This document shows positions 37,267-47,169 of a stretch of 64,000 bases of DNA, one piece after another. The position numbers were made by a program, and so were the translations under genes. This stretch comes from Ahaetulla prasina. Taxonomy: Eukaryota; Chordata; Lepidosauria; Squamata; Colubridae. Under the pieces are notes generated by a model. It did no database searches. It was given only the letters and a program-made list of their open reading frames with translations, and had not been told where the DNA came from. Position 1 is the stretch's first letter; the number at the start of each line of letters is the position of its first letter. The stretch is from NCBI RefSeq assembly GCF_028640845.1, contig NC_080540.1, forward strand, positions 130,600,420-130,664,419, written 5' to 3'.

Positions 37267-39400
37267 TCCAAGCTAACCTAACCAATGGACCTGGCCCAGG
37301 TAAGCCTCCCTTGCTAGCAGCAGACCCATTGAGTCTGTGGGTAAGTTTTCCTGGACCTTGGCCATTTGGAACTAGGTTTTAAAGGGGTTTTGAGTGTTGA
37401 GCTCAAAGACTGCTTGGAAAGAAGGTGAGTACCTCTAAATTTTAATTTTAAAGCATGGAAAAGCATGGGAAATATGTGTATGCCTGCATGTGTGTGAATG
37501 AGAGAGCCCTTCTCCCAATCACAGCTGGATCTTGCTTCCTCTGTGCATTTCCTAACCGCAGAAAGACCAAAAGTCTGGAGAGCATGGGGGTTTTGCCAGA
37601 GCACAGGACCTTCTGTTAGGGAAGGAAGAAGTGTGTGTGTGGGATTCCACCTAAGGAAACAGTCTGATTCCACCTCTTTGAGCAACCTCTAGCCGCACCT
37701 CTGCCTACTGCTAGCTCCACCGAGCCGTGACCGGTAGGATAGAGAAAGCAAGGGGGGGAAGCCAAATGTGGAACTTTGTGTTTTCAAGGAATGGAAGCTG
37801 AGTGAAAGGAAAAGAAGTGTGAAGGGGGAAAAAGAAATATATAGGAACTATCGGTGTATCTAAAAAAGAAAGCAAAGCCTAAAGTGGTGCATGTAGAGTG
37901 AGAGGAGGTGCTCGTACCTGCTGTAGGGGCAGCAAGGTCCTCCGGGATCACTATTTTTTTTATTGGTGATCTTCAAATAAGAGTTCCCTTAAGGAAGGGG
38001 CCCATACTTCGACAGAAGGGAGTCGGAGTCCTTCGTGGATACCTTTTTTTCCCAAAACTGCGGGAGTACCTGGCTATGACAAAGTGAGCCTCACATTCCG
38101 AGGATCATGGGAAGCGTAAGCTCGAGGGTAGAGGGAAATCCCCTGAGAGACATGCTTGGGGCCTGGGACGCCAGGCAGGTGCCAGTGTTGACTGGCATGC
38201 GAGAAAAGAAATTGAAGAAATTGTGTAAAAAATGGGCTTTGCTAAGAGATAACACCAGGAAGACAAATTTGGCTAAATAAAGGTACTTAAAAGAAAAGGG
38301 AAATATATAAATAGGAATGTTTGGTTTTTTGTTTGTTTTGTTTGTTTGTCTGTTTCTTTCTTTGTCTTCTATGGAACCACGTGGTATGTCTGTTAAGATT
38401 TGTGCCTTCCCTAATTTTAACTGAGATTTATGGCGGGAATGATCAGTGTGTGTAAATCTCAGAGTTTTGTTTTCCTCTCTTTGTCCTCCTTGTTTTTTAT
38501 GTGTGTATGTCTGTCTTTGTGGGCCCTCCAGGTAATTGTAACTAAAATGTATCTGATCTCTAGAGACAAGAATTTTAAATTGTTAGGGAAAAACAAAAAC
38601 AAAAGGTTGAAACAATGAAAATGGGGAAAAGAGAGAGAGAGAAAAAAGAAAGAGCCTTTACCCTGTTTTCGTGTGGCCACCGGGAATAGGGTACAGAGAA
38701 TTTTTTATTTCTGCTTTTGTCTCCTTCTCTCTCTTTATCTTAAAGTAACAACTCAAGTTTATAAGGAAACGTTTTAAGTTCACTTACAAGAGAGAGAAAA
38801 AAAAAATTCAGTCTTGCATTTACTGTGTGTTTAAATGATTTTACCTGTTCATCCTCTTCCTGAAGCATGTGAATCCAGTTTTTTCTTTCTCATCAGTTGT
38901 GTCTCCATTTTGTTGAAACTGCATTACCTTTTAGTAACTGCAATATTGATGTGTTGTTTCTTTTCAAACTCTGCCTGCAAGATATCTACCCCCCTCCTTT
39001 TTTAATCCTGTTACAATGCCTTTCCTGAGAAGATTACCCACAAAAGTGGGGAGGAGATCCTGTTCTAATGTCTTTCAGCCCTGAAAAGATGACTCTGCAA
39101 CTGTGGAAGCAGAGCACATGGTTCCAGATGCTGCCCCCAGAGGAGACCTTCCATTTGTTGGAGCCAGGAATTGAGTTTGAATCCAGCCCCCACTGAAAGT
39201 CATCACAGCAACCAGAGTGGAGCAGACCTTCCAAGCCTGACTAACCAGCCTTATTACCAAGCATGCTACCCAGCAGACATGAAAAAAAGGACCCTGAGAT
39301 GTACAAGTAAAGACTAAAAGACTCTTTTCAATTCCCAGAAGACAACTGGAAAGACTATGGGGGAGGTGGAAAATTCATTGTAAGGTTTTCTTTCTTGTCT
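37267..39400 (+). mobile_element. ERV leader and internal remnant
   Basis: Purine-rich, G-tract-containing sequence follows the primer-binding site and includes a short gag-like ORF (38107-38280). No protease, reverse transcriptase, integrase or envelope motifs were recognised, so most of the provirus is missing or replaced. The downstream boundary is uncertain. A purine run at about 39358-39370 could be a polypurine tract, but no LTR follows it. Confidence 0.4.
38107..38280 (+). pseudogene. Truncated retroviral gag-like ORF (57 codons)
   Basis: The ORF begins MGSVSS, an N-terminus with Gly2 suited to myristoylation, as in retroviral matrix proteins, and stops after 57 codons at TAA (38278-38280). 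The position about 0.86 kb after the LTR fits a gag start. The early stop leaves no capsid region, so it is a dead remnant. The call rests on position and the start motif only. Confidence 0.4.
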
Positions 39401-40238
39401 CATTTACATTGTAATCAGTCTAAAGTACTCATGTAAGGATTGTATTTGAGTGGCTGCCACAGTTAGTTCTGAACACCTGAGATTTCTGTCTAATGGTAGG
39501 GAAATTTGTCCAGCATGTTTGTATTGTTTGTATTGCCTGTATTGTAAAAGTAGCTGCATACACAGGCACACACAGAGAGAAACACCATTCAGAATTAGAC
39601 TGAAACTATTCCCTTCACTTACCTCCACACAAGACTTTTAGGTTGATTTTTGCTCTGTGGCACTAAAAGCCCAAGGAGTCAGATCTCCCTGCTAATTCCA
39701 TAGGGGAGGGGCATCCCCCTCAGGCAATTCCTCTCTTGAAGAGATAGCAGAAAAAGTGATATCCAAAAACCAAGCCCTGACTATGACTCACAAATGATGC
39801 TGCCCAGTTGCCCAGTAAAGCAAGATATGTTGCACTGGTGGTCTCATGAGTAGAAGTCCCAGGGCTCATTGTGTGTCATTTAAAAAAAAAAGAAAGAAAG
39901 GAAAAAGCCTGGATTGCACACTGATTAACCTCAATTTGGACTGGAAAAAATCTTGGATAGACTAAAGTAAGCCAGATGAGGGTTGTTTGAAGGTTTGCTC
40001 CAGGATTTTTTTTAAAAAAATATGTTGGCCCCTTTAAAAGACAATTAATCTTTTCCTATTCTAAGCTTTTGGGAACATGTTGTAGTCTAATGTTTTCCCT
40101 TTCTAATTGGCACATCATTTGGGATGAGCCTTCTGAAATTCGAGGCAAGTATTGTGTGCGCGCGCGACCTTCCAGGTGATAGAAGTTGCTGGAAGGCTAG
40201 GTGGGGCCTATGCCTATTCTAAGGTAGCAAAGTAATTA

Positions 40239-40615
40239 CAGGTCCTTAATTTACTACTTACAAGTGAGGCCAGAATTTAGGTTGCTAAGCGAGAAATTTG
40301 TGAGGTTTTGCCCCATTTTATGACTTTTCTTGTCACATTTGTTAAGTGAATTGCTGCAATTGTTAAATTAGTAACACGGTTAAGTGAATCTGGCTTCCCC
40401 ATTGACCGCTTGTCAAAAGGTCACAAGAGGGGATCACATGACCCCGGGACACTGCGACAGTCATAAATATGAACCAGTTGTCAAGCATCCAAATGTAAAT
40501 CATGTGACCATGGGGATGCTGCAGCGGTCATAAGTGTAAATAATGTCACTTTTTTCAATGCACTTGTAACTTTAAACAGTCTCTAAATGTACTGTTCTAA
40601 GTCGAGGACTATCTG
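40239..40615. mobile_element. CAGGTAGTCC-family DNA transposon copy
   Basis: Begins caggtccttaatttactact and ends AGTCGAGGACTATCTG before TA, with all family interior landmarks. Its 3' part is included in the duplicated block that recurs at 43613. Confidence 0.7.
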
Positions 40616-41186
40616 TATTTACATATTTCCTGGAAATAGTGATTATTTCCAGGTAAGTAAGTGTATATCAGAGAATACCATGACCTAAGACATACTTTCT
40701 GATGATAAATATCATGGCCCTAAGATATTTTGGAGTCTTAAATTTTCCACATAAGTATTAGAAAGTTTACTCATGCTGTCATTTTTCAGCTTCAGATAGA
40801 GCAGCTTTCCTCTAGAAATCCACATGCGAAGTATCATGGTATCTGGCAGGCTGCTGGTAAGATTTTTCAGGAGGAAGGTATCACTGCATTTTGGAAAGGT
40901 CATGTCCCCGCTCAACTTCTTTCCATCACATATGGGGCTGTCCAGGTGAGAATCAAACAATAATTTATCTATTCAGCCTGAAAACTGATTATTTTCTTAA
41001 CTTCCAGAGTGATCTGTTTAGCTGCCTTCTTGTGTTTCTTTTCAAAAACTGACTTTACTTTTTGTAGAATTAATATGACACAATTGAGTTGTTAACGTGG
41101 AATGTTATGACTCTGGGACTAAAGATTTATTCTTAGCAAAATTTGGGATTTCATATTAACTTTTCTTTGTGTACTTTCTGTTCAGG
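40387..41186 (+). repeat. SLC25A19 locus block alpha, copy 1
   Basis: About 800 bp nearly identical to 43613-44411 (offset 3225-3226). It contains the carrier exon at 40790. The left edge coincides with aatctggctt, which it shares with the end of block beta. The right edge is tttctgttcagg, shared with the ERV LTR. Confidence 0.9.
40790..40945 (+). CDS. SLC25A19: SLC25A19 exon E3, copy 1
   Basis: SLC25A19 is the inner-membrane carrier that imports thiamine pyrophosphate into the mitochondrial matrix in exchange for nucleotides. This exon encodes 52 residues ([18 protein letters not shown]... to ITYGAVQ), the matrix loop and second helix of carrier repeat 1. It includes the G-x-x-A-F-W-K-G-type stretch [12 protein letters not shown] that follows the matrix helix in this family. 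The acceptor is atttttcag, the donor gtgaga, both in phase 0. The order of residues matches human SLC25A19 as I recall it. The upstream exon carrying the first signature PX[DE]XX[KR] is not found in the window. Confidence 0.93.
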
Positions 41187-41223
41187 AACTCAAGCCATGT
41201 GATCCTGACCACCATTAAACCAT
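41175..41223 (+). other. 49-bp patch identical to the ERV LTR, at a block junction
   Basis: Positions 41175-41223 equal 37121-37169 base for base. On its left, tttctgttcagg is shared with block alpha copy 2 (44400-44411). On its right, cattaaaccat is shared with 44829-44839. There is no rest of an LTR on either side. Confidence 0.9.
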
Positions 41224-41532
41224 AAACTAACTATATTAACTGAATCCACACAACCCATTGAGCCATAAATTAGACAACTATGCAACTCTACTGATACTTG
41301 CACACTTCCATTCTAAATCCTATATATAAAATAAGCGAAAAAATGAATCAGTTTAATAATTAGTAATTAATTAATTACTTCAGAGATGCAAAACCAGAAT
41401 TGTTGGACTATGTGTATTAACAGAAATTATTCTTTTAATAATTTAATAATAAATTATTCTTTCCTTGTGTGATTGGTGGCTCTCCTAAATCAAATATGTA
41501 CATTTCTGATTGTTTTGGTTTTCTTTTACAAG

Positions 41533-41703
41533 TTTGTCAGCTTTGAATTTCTGACAAAGCTGGTGCACCATGGCACGCCTTATGATGCCCGTGACTTCAC
41601 TGTGCACTTTATCTGTGGCGGTCTGTCTGCTTGTGCTGCTACTGTGACAGTTCAGCCTCTTGACACGTTGCGCACTCGCTTGGCTGCCCAAGGAGAACCG
41701 AAG
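41533..41703 (+). CDS. SLC25A19: SLC25A19 exon E4, copy 1
   Basis: Encodes 57 residues from [12 protein letters not shown] to [11 protein letters not shown], spanning the end of carrier repeat 1 and the first helix of repeat 2. The second carrier signature is present as QPLDTLRTR, with Pro-x-Asp and Arg in the expected spacing of PX[DE]XX[KR]. The acceptor is ttttacaag and the donor gtaaga, in phase 0. The copy at 51417 encodes the same protein sequence. Confidence 0.95.
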
Positions 41704-42533
41704 GTAAGAGATGGATGAAAGATTTTCCACCCCCCCCATCCCACCCCCTGCGCTTCCAGATCAATTCTGCTCTTGCTACCTGGAGAATAGTCTGGTTCCT
41801 TACTTTACATCAACAGTATTTATTTAATACTAGTTTATATGTTTAATCGGGAGAGGAGTTGAGGGTACAAAGGGTGAGGAGTGACTATAGATTATGACTT
41901 ATGTTGTATTTTAATTTATGATTGTTAATTTTATACTCTGTACTTTGTTCTGGGAAATCTTGGGGGGGGGGAGAGAGGTGGGGGAGGGAGGGGGAGCGGG
42001 TGGAAGATGAAGGATTATTAATGTACAGGAATGATTGAAGATATGTAATCAAAAAATATAGATAATTTGAAATGAAATCGGGGCTGCTCAGCTGCCATTT
42101 CAGAAGGGAAGGGAGAGGGAGAGAGGAGCAGAGAGAGCAAAGAAAAAAGAAAAAAATAAAGAAAAAAAACAGTGTTTATTTAATGAAATGACACCATTCT
42201 GACTGGTTTCCAACTTGCTTAGAGTCTTAGGATGTCTTAGACATTAAAACATTTATTATGGCATAAGCTTTCATAGGAGGGACTGTCTTCTTTATGTGTC
42301 ACAAGATTCTTGGTTGATCTGTCAGGGAATTGTCAGGCAAGGTTAGGAGGAGTGCTTGAGGCTGATGAAAAAATAACAGAGTCCCAAAAGCTGAGGGTCA
42401 CGTGACAGGGACGAGTGAGGGGAAGACTTTGATAAACAGCTGCATCTTGAGAAAAGCTATAAACCTGATAGGGAAGCAACCTGACAAATAGGCAACCACC
42501 ATCCATCAAGATTTATAGTATATGAGAATTAGA

Positions 42534-43019
42534 TCAATATGACTTGTTTACCAAAACAGAATTCTTTTGCCTTAATATGTTTGAATCTAGCCATTTTAGT
42601 GTGCAGTATTCAGGTGCAAAGTAGAAGAGGTGTTTCAATCCCAGGATGATCACGGTCTCTTTCTCTATCAGCAGCTCTGTAAAAGAAATTGCTTCTTTTC
42701 CTGGTCTGTCACTGTTCACCCAGGAAAATATGTGTTTTAATTTAAGAAGCTCCTTATTCTGATACATGTTAAATTTCCCCTCAGATGTTAAGTTTCCTGT
42801 GGGAACAGTCTTTGCTTCTCTTACACAAATTTGAAATTCTGTGCTCAGAAATGCTTTCTTTTGCACAGAAAAATTATTATGCATGCAGAATAACCTATGC
42901 AAGTCTATATAGTATGGTGCATCATAGGCATCATAGAAACCGTACTTTGCATAATAGATCATTTTGCTTTTCATTTGAGAAGGCAGCTGTGTGGGAGGAG
43001 CAAAGAGTACCATGGTCAT
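42534..43019 (-). CDS. 161-codon antisense ORF of unknown nature, copy 1
   Basis: An open frame of 161 codons on the minus strand within the intron after SLC25A19 exon E4. It starts MTMVLFAPPTQLP and ends VLVNKSY. No signal peptide, membrane segment or domain is recognised. Composition is not repetitive. The duplicate at 52419-52904 stays open with about four amino-acid differences, but since the blocks are likely alleles this is weak evidence of selection. No promoter or splice signals were identified. It may be chance or part of an unrecognised repeat. Confidence 0.2.
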   Translation of the reverse strand: MTMVLFAPPTQLPSQMKSKMIYYAKYGFYDAYDAPYYIDLHRLFCMHNNFSVQKKAFLSTEFQICVREAKTVPTGNLTSEGKFNMYQNKELLKLKHIFSWVNSDRPGKEAISFTELLIEKETVIILGLKHLFYFAPEYCTLKWLDSNILRQKNSVLVNKSY

Positions 43020-43612
43020 GACAAAAAGGTGCAGGGCCTCTGCTGCCAGAGATCTATGCCTGGCACATGGGAAAGGGGCTTCCCTGAAATCAGTCTTTAG
43101 GAAATCCGTAGAGATGCTTCTCTCTCTCCCTCCTCATTCTCTCTTTCTCTTTCTCTCTCTCTCATATCAAGCTTTTAACTGGTTAATTGCTTTTATTAAT
43201 GATTTTATTGTGATGTGTTTTTGAAATTTTATATTCTTAAAAAAAAATCTTTGCCAACTTGAGTGCTCTTCAGAGCAGAAAAGTGAATAATAATAGCCAT
43301 ACTGCTAGGATCTTCCAAAATATTAAAACATCCTATGTTCTCAATGAGTATGAAGGCCAACAACAGCTAATGAACTGATAGCTGTGATTTCACATGTTGT
43401 GCCTATGATAATAACACCTTTGAGAACATCAAACAACAACATCTGCCTATCTCGGGTCCTTGGGAAGGATTCAATAGGTGAAGAAAAATGCCAAATCCAG
43501 TCTAAACATACAGTGATGACCAGAAGTGCTAAGGGACAGATAGATAGCCAGTTCGGGTAATTAGCAGGAGCTGCACCCCTTAATAGTTGGAGTTTTGTGA
43601 CAGCATAGCTGA

Positions 43613-44411
43613 AATCTGGCTTTCCCATTGACCGCTTGTCAAAAGATCACAAGAGGGGATCACATGACCCGGGACACTGCGACAGTCATAAATATGAACC
43701 AGTTGTCAAGCATCCAAATGTAAATCATGTGACCATGGGGATGCTGCAGCGGTCATAAGTGTAAATAATGTCACTTTTTTCAATGCACTTGTAACTTTAA
43801 ACAGTCTCTAAATGTACTGTTCTAAGTCGAGGACTATCTGTATTTACATATTTCCTGGAAATAGTGATTATTTCCAGGTAAGTAAGTGTATATCAGAGAA
43901 TACCATGGCCTAAGACATACTTTCTGATGATAAATATCATGGCCCTAAGATATTTTGGAGTCTTAAATTTTCCACATAAGTATTAGAAAGTTTACTCATG
44001 CTGTCATTTTTCAGCTTCAGATAGAGCAGCTTTCCTCTAGAAATCCACATGCGAAGTATCATGGTATCTGGCAGGCTGCTGGTAAGATTTTTCAGGAGGA
44101 AGGTATCACTGCATTTTGGAAAGGTCATGTCCCCGCTCAACTTCTTTCCATCACATATGGGGCTGTCCAGGTGAGAATCAAACAATAATTTATCTATTCA
44201 GCCTGAAAACTGATGATTTTCTTAACTTCCAGAGTGATCTGTTTAGCTGCCTTCTTGTGTTTCTTTTCAAAAACTGACTTTACTTTTTGTAGAATTAATA
44301 TGACACAATTGAGTTGTTAACGTGGAATGTTATGACTCTGGGACTAAAGATTTATTCTTAGCAAAATTTGGGATTTCATATTAACTTTTCTTTGTGTACT
44401 TTCTGTTCAGG
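43613..44411 (+). repeat. SLC25A19 locus block alpha, copy 2
   Basis: Near-identical to 40387-41186. It starts inside a CAGGTAGTCC-family transposon (only its last 230 bp are present). It continues past tttctgttcagg into unique sequence (44412-44828) that copy 1 lacks. Confidence 0.9.
44015..44170 (+). CDS. SLC25A19: SLC25A19 exon E3, copy 2
   Basis: Encodes the same 52 residues as the exon at 40790 with the same splice sites (atttttcag and gtgaga). This copy continues into 417 bp of ordinary intron not interrupted by the LTR patch, so it is probably the more faithful version of the locus on its 3' side. Confidence 0.93.
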
Positions 44412-44867
44412 TAATGAGTTAATTTAAGTAATTTGAAATATTAATTCAGAATCTCCATGCTTACACAAGAGTAATATCCTATTTTCTTTTGTCCAGACTT
44501 TGTACTCTGTCAATCCCTCTCTTAGAGGCCAAAAAACTCTTTGCTGTATTTTCTCTAATTTCACTTTCCTGCTACAACTTTTCACCCCACATCCTGAAAT
44601 GCAAAATAAAATCTGTTAATTTTTGCCAAATGATGAGAAGCACATCAGATGCCTCTTCTTGTTTTGATTATTTAATGATAACCTATCTTGGATACTAGTT
44701 TGTAAACTGATGTAATTCTGAGGAGTCTAAATTGTTCTTTCTCAGATATTGGGTATGTTCACATAGAATGCTAATTCAGTATAAATTGAGGCAGGGTTTA
44801 CTCAATTATTAAGGTTCAGCTATTGTAACATTAAACCATAAACTAACTATATTAACTGAATCCACAC
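44412..44867 (+). other. SLC25A19 intron segment between blocks alpha and gamma
   Basis: AT-rich sequence seen once, apart from its last part (44829-44867), which also occurs at 41213-41250. No coding signal or recognised element. Confidence 0.6.
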
Positions 44868-44973
44868 AACCCATTGAGAGCCTTTCATAAAGATAATCCT
44901 ACCCCCATGCCTCATGCCTCTCCTATGTTGACCAGTCCAAGGCTTTGAAGGGCAGGATTAATTAGCTTTGGAG

Positions 44974-45207
44974 CAGGGGTGAAATCCAGCAGGTTCTGAC
45001 AGGTTCCGGAGAACCGGTAGCAGAAATTTTGAGCAGTTCGGAGAACTGGTAAATACCACCTCTGGCTGGTTCCAGAGTGGGGTGGGAATGGGGATTTTGC
45101 AGTATCCTTTCCCCACAAGTGGGGAGGGAATGGGGATTTTGCAGTATCCTTCTGGAGCTGCACCATGCCCACAGAACTGGGTAGCAAAAAATTGGATTTC
45201 ACCACTG
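44974..45207. mobile_element. hAT-type element with exact 8-bp target duplication, copy 1
   Basis: The ends are CAGGGGTGAAATCC and GGATTTCACCACTG, with CTTTGGAG on both sides (44966-44973 and 45208-45215). It lies about 45 bp upstream of exon E6. It is duplicated with block gamma at 53977-54210 with the same flanks, so it predates the duplication. Confidence 0.88.
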
Positions 45208-45250
45208 CTTTGGAGTGCTTCCCTCCATTTCTAATCTCTTGGTTTTTCAG

Positions 45251-45381
45251 GTAATATTAGAAACTTAGTGTGTGGCAGCTGTGCTGGTGTCCTCAGCAAA
45301 ACCCTGACCTATCCCTTTGACCTGTTCAAGAAGCGACTGCAAGTGGGTGGCTTTGAACAAGCCAGGGCGGCCTTTGGGCAG
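45251..45381 (+). CDS. SLC25A19: SLC25A19 exon E6, copy 1
   Basis: Encodes the end of a split glycine codon and 43 residues ([20 protein letters not shown] to RAAFGQ). It contains the third carrier signature as [10 protein letters not shown], fitting PX[DE]XX[KR], followed by the [14 protein letters not shown] stretch typical of this transporter. The acceptor is ggtttttcag and the donor gtgaga. In this copy no E5 exon precedes it, because block gamma follows block alpha directly. Confidence 0.95.
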
Positions 45382-45546
45382 GTGAGAGGGGATTTGGCTT
45401 GTGGAGATCTGTCTTGTTCCTCTTTCCTCTCTTCCTCTTTTTCTATGCCAAATATATCAGGCAGTAGGGTGTATCTGCTGAAACAACCCCTTTTATGCAA
45501 TATCTAAATGAAGAGTTCTGCCTCACCTGCTCTCCTACCCTTATTT

Positions 45547-45679
45547 TAGTGTTTCTCAACCATGGCAATTTCCAGATGTGTGGACTTCAACTCACAGAAT
45601 TCTCCTCAATGGCCATGTGGGCTGTGGGATTCTGGGAGTTGGTCCACCCACCTGAAGTTGCTATGGTTGGGAAATACTG
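45547..45679. mobile_element. hAT-type MITE fragment
   Basis: Starts agtgtttctcaaccatggca and ends ctatggttgggaaatactg, a diverged member of the CAGTGTTTCTCAACC family. The core acttcaactcacagaattct is shared with the CAGGGGTC hairpin family. A shortened duplicate lies at about 54561-54689. Confidence 0.65.
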
Positions 45680-45910
45680 CCTTTGATGAAGACATTACTA
45701 GAAATATGTTCTGACCACCACTGAAATCTTGTAGCTTTGATGCTTGTAGCCTCCAAATGTATGCTGGATGCATTGCTTGTAATGGAGCCATTGCTGCCCC
45801 CCTCCCCCAGCTATTTCTAGATGAGAACCTGGAACCAATGCTTTCCCTCCTCCCCTTTGTTCCTGTTTCATGCAGAAGGATGGCGGTTTATCACATTGTG
45901 TTTTTGCTCA

Positions 45911-46400
45911 GCTTTTATTTATTTATTTATTTATTTGATTTCTATACCGCCCTTCTCCCGAAGGACTCAGGGCGGTGTACAGGCAAGAATAAAACAGACG
46001 GTACAATATACAAATTTAAAATGCAGTTAAAAAACTTATTTTAAAATTGGCCTGAGAAGTAAAATATATAATAAGCTAAAAAACCCCATTTAAAATTAAT
46101 TTCTAAGAATTTAAAAATTTGTTAAAATCAATTTAAGCCAGCCCCGCGCGAATAAAAAGATGTGTCTTCAGTTCGCGACGGAATGTCCGAAGGTCAGGTA
46201 TTTGGTGTAAACCCGGGGGAAGTTCGTTCCAGAGGGTGGGAGCCCCCACAGAGAAGGACCTTCCCCTGGGGGCCGCCAGCCGACATTGCTTGGCGGACGG
46301 CACCCTGAGAAGTCCCTCTCTGTGAGAGCGTACGGGTCGGAGAGCGTACGGGAGGCATGTGGTAACAGCAGGCAGTCCCGTAAGCTTGCAGTTGAATGAA
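45911..46400 (-). mobile_element. L2/CR1-type LINE 3' end with RT C-terminus
   Basis: On the minus strand the frame 46420-46133 ends with GLLRVPSAKQ, RGRSFSVGAPTLWNELPPG and FRRELKTHLF, the conserved C-terminal motif of L2/CR1-type ORF2. The 3' end (gccgccctgagtccttcggg, read on the minus strand) and a (TTTA)n tail at 45911-45936 follow. A shortened copy with many small deletions is at 55097-55450. Confidence 0.8.
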
Positions 46401-46968
46401 GTACAGTTTGTGCAAACCACAGTTGCCTGTACTTTAAACAGAGATGGGTTTTGTTATAAACAGAGCCTAGTAGTTTTAAATTGTGTGTGAAGAAGAGAGG
46501 AAGGGGAAGTGGGAGGACCTGAACTCAAGGCTTCTCACATCTTGTTCATGTAATAATAAGGCACAACTTAGATTTGCCTCTAGTTGGTGCCCCCTTATTC
46601 TACCTTCTTCTTTCAAAGTATTGAACATACACCCTTTCACAATAAAACTGTGTTATAAACGTTTGTGCTGAGTTTCTTTTTTGTTCAACTAGCCAGTTTT
46701 TGGTGGCTTTTTTTCTAAATCTCAATCCATAGCTCTTAAGTATACCGTTCCTGATTCTTTTTCTCATTTTCTGTCTGGAGACCAATATGCATAATCTGGC
46801 TACATTTCAGGGTCAGTTTCCATGAGAGAGCACAAACATAAATACTTCTTTCCACGACTTTTCCCCATGATTACATGAGACTGAATCCAACGTCCTGTTA
46901 TGTAGGAGAAAAGACTTTGTACCCAGCCTGAATCTCTGCTCTGGCTCACTCACTTCTTGTGTCTGCAG

Positions 46969-47169
46969 GTTCGAACGTACACTAGCATCATGGACTGTGC
47001 TCGACAAATAATCTTGGATGAGGGACCCAGGGGATTCTTCAAGGGTCTCTCCCCAAGCTTGTTGAAGGCTGCTTTCTCTACTGGCTTCACCTTTTTCTGG
47101 TATGAGCTCTTTTGCAATCTTCTGCTAACAATGCAAAACTCCAGTGGTTCCAAGAAGCAAGAAGGCTAA
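46969..47169 (+). CDS. SLC25A19: SLC25A19 terminal exon E7, copy 1 (intact)
   Basis: Encodes the last 66 residues and the TAA stop, starting VRTYTSIMDCARQIILDEGP and ending [10 protein letters not shown]. It covers the last matrix helix and the sixth transmembrane helix of the carrier ([19 protein letters not shown], then [13 protein letters not shown]). The acceptor is gtgtctgcag, phase 0. This is the only E7 of the three with an acceptor and an open frame. With E3, E4, E5 and E6 it gives about 280 residues, against about 320 in human, the difference being the missing N-terminus. Confidence 0.95.
   Translation, partial: VRTYTSIMDCARQIILDEGPRGFFKGLSPSLLKAAFSTGFTFFWYELFCNLLLTMQNSSGSKKQEG

Larger units (their letters stand above)
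28450..40238. other. GRB2-SLC25A19 intergenic region
   Basis: This repeat-rich interval holds LINE, hAT, BovB and ERV remnants, listed separately. The expected first coding exon of SLC25A19 (about 44 residues including the first PX[DE]XX[KR] carrier motif) was searched for by eye here and not found. Stretches 28985-30400, 34915-35590, 35745-36685 and 39400-40238 show no gene or element I can support. Confidence 0.7.
41308..43622 (+). repeat. SLC25A19 locus block beta, copy 1
   Basis: About 2.3 kb nearly identical to 51192-53490 (offset 9884 at the exon). It contains exon E4 and a 161-codon antisense ORF. It ends at aatctggctt, where the sequence switches to block alpha instead of continuing to exon E5 as copy 2 does. 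Confidence 0.93.
44868..45914 (+). repeat. SLC25A19 locus block gamma, copy 1
   Basis: About 1.05 kb matching 53871-54924. It contains an hAT element, exon E6 and a second hAT-type fragment. The left border lies in aacccattgag, shared with 41251-41262. Confidence 0.93.

Noticed and set aside
36901..37276. 116-117-codon ORFs on both strands
   Set aside because: They lie inside the ERV LTR, which is normally non-coding, and show no protein features.
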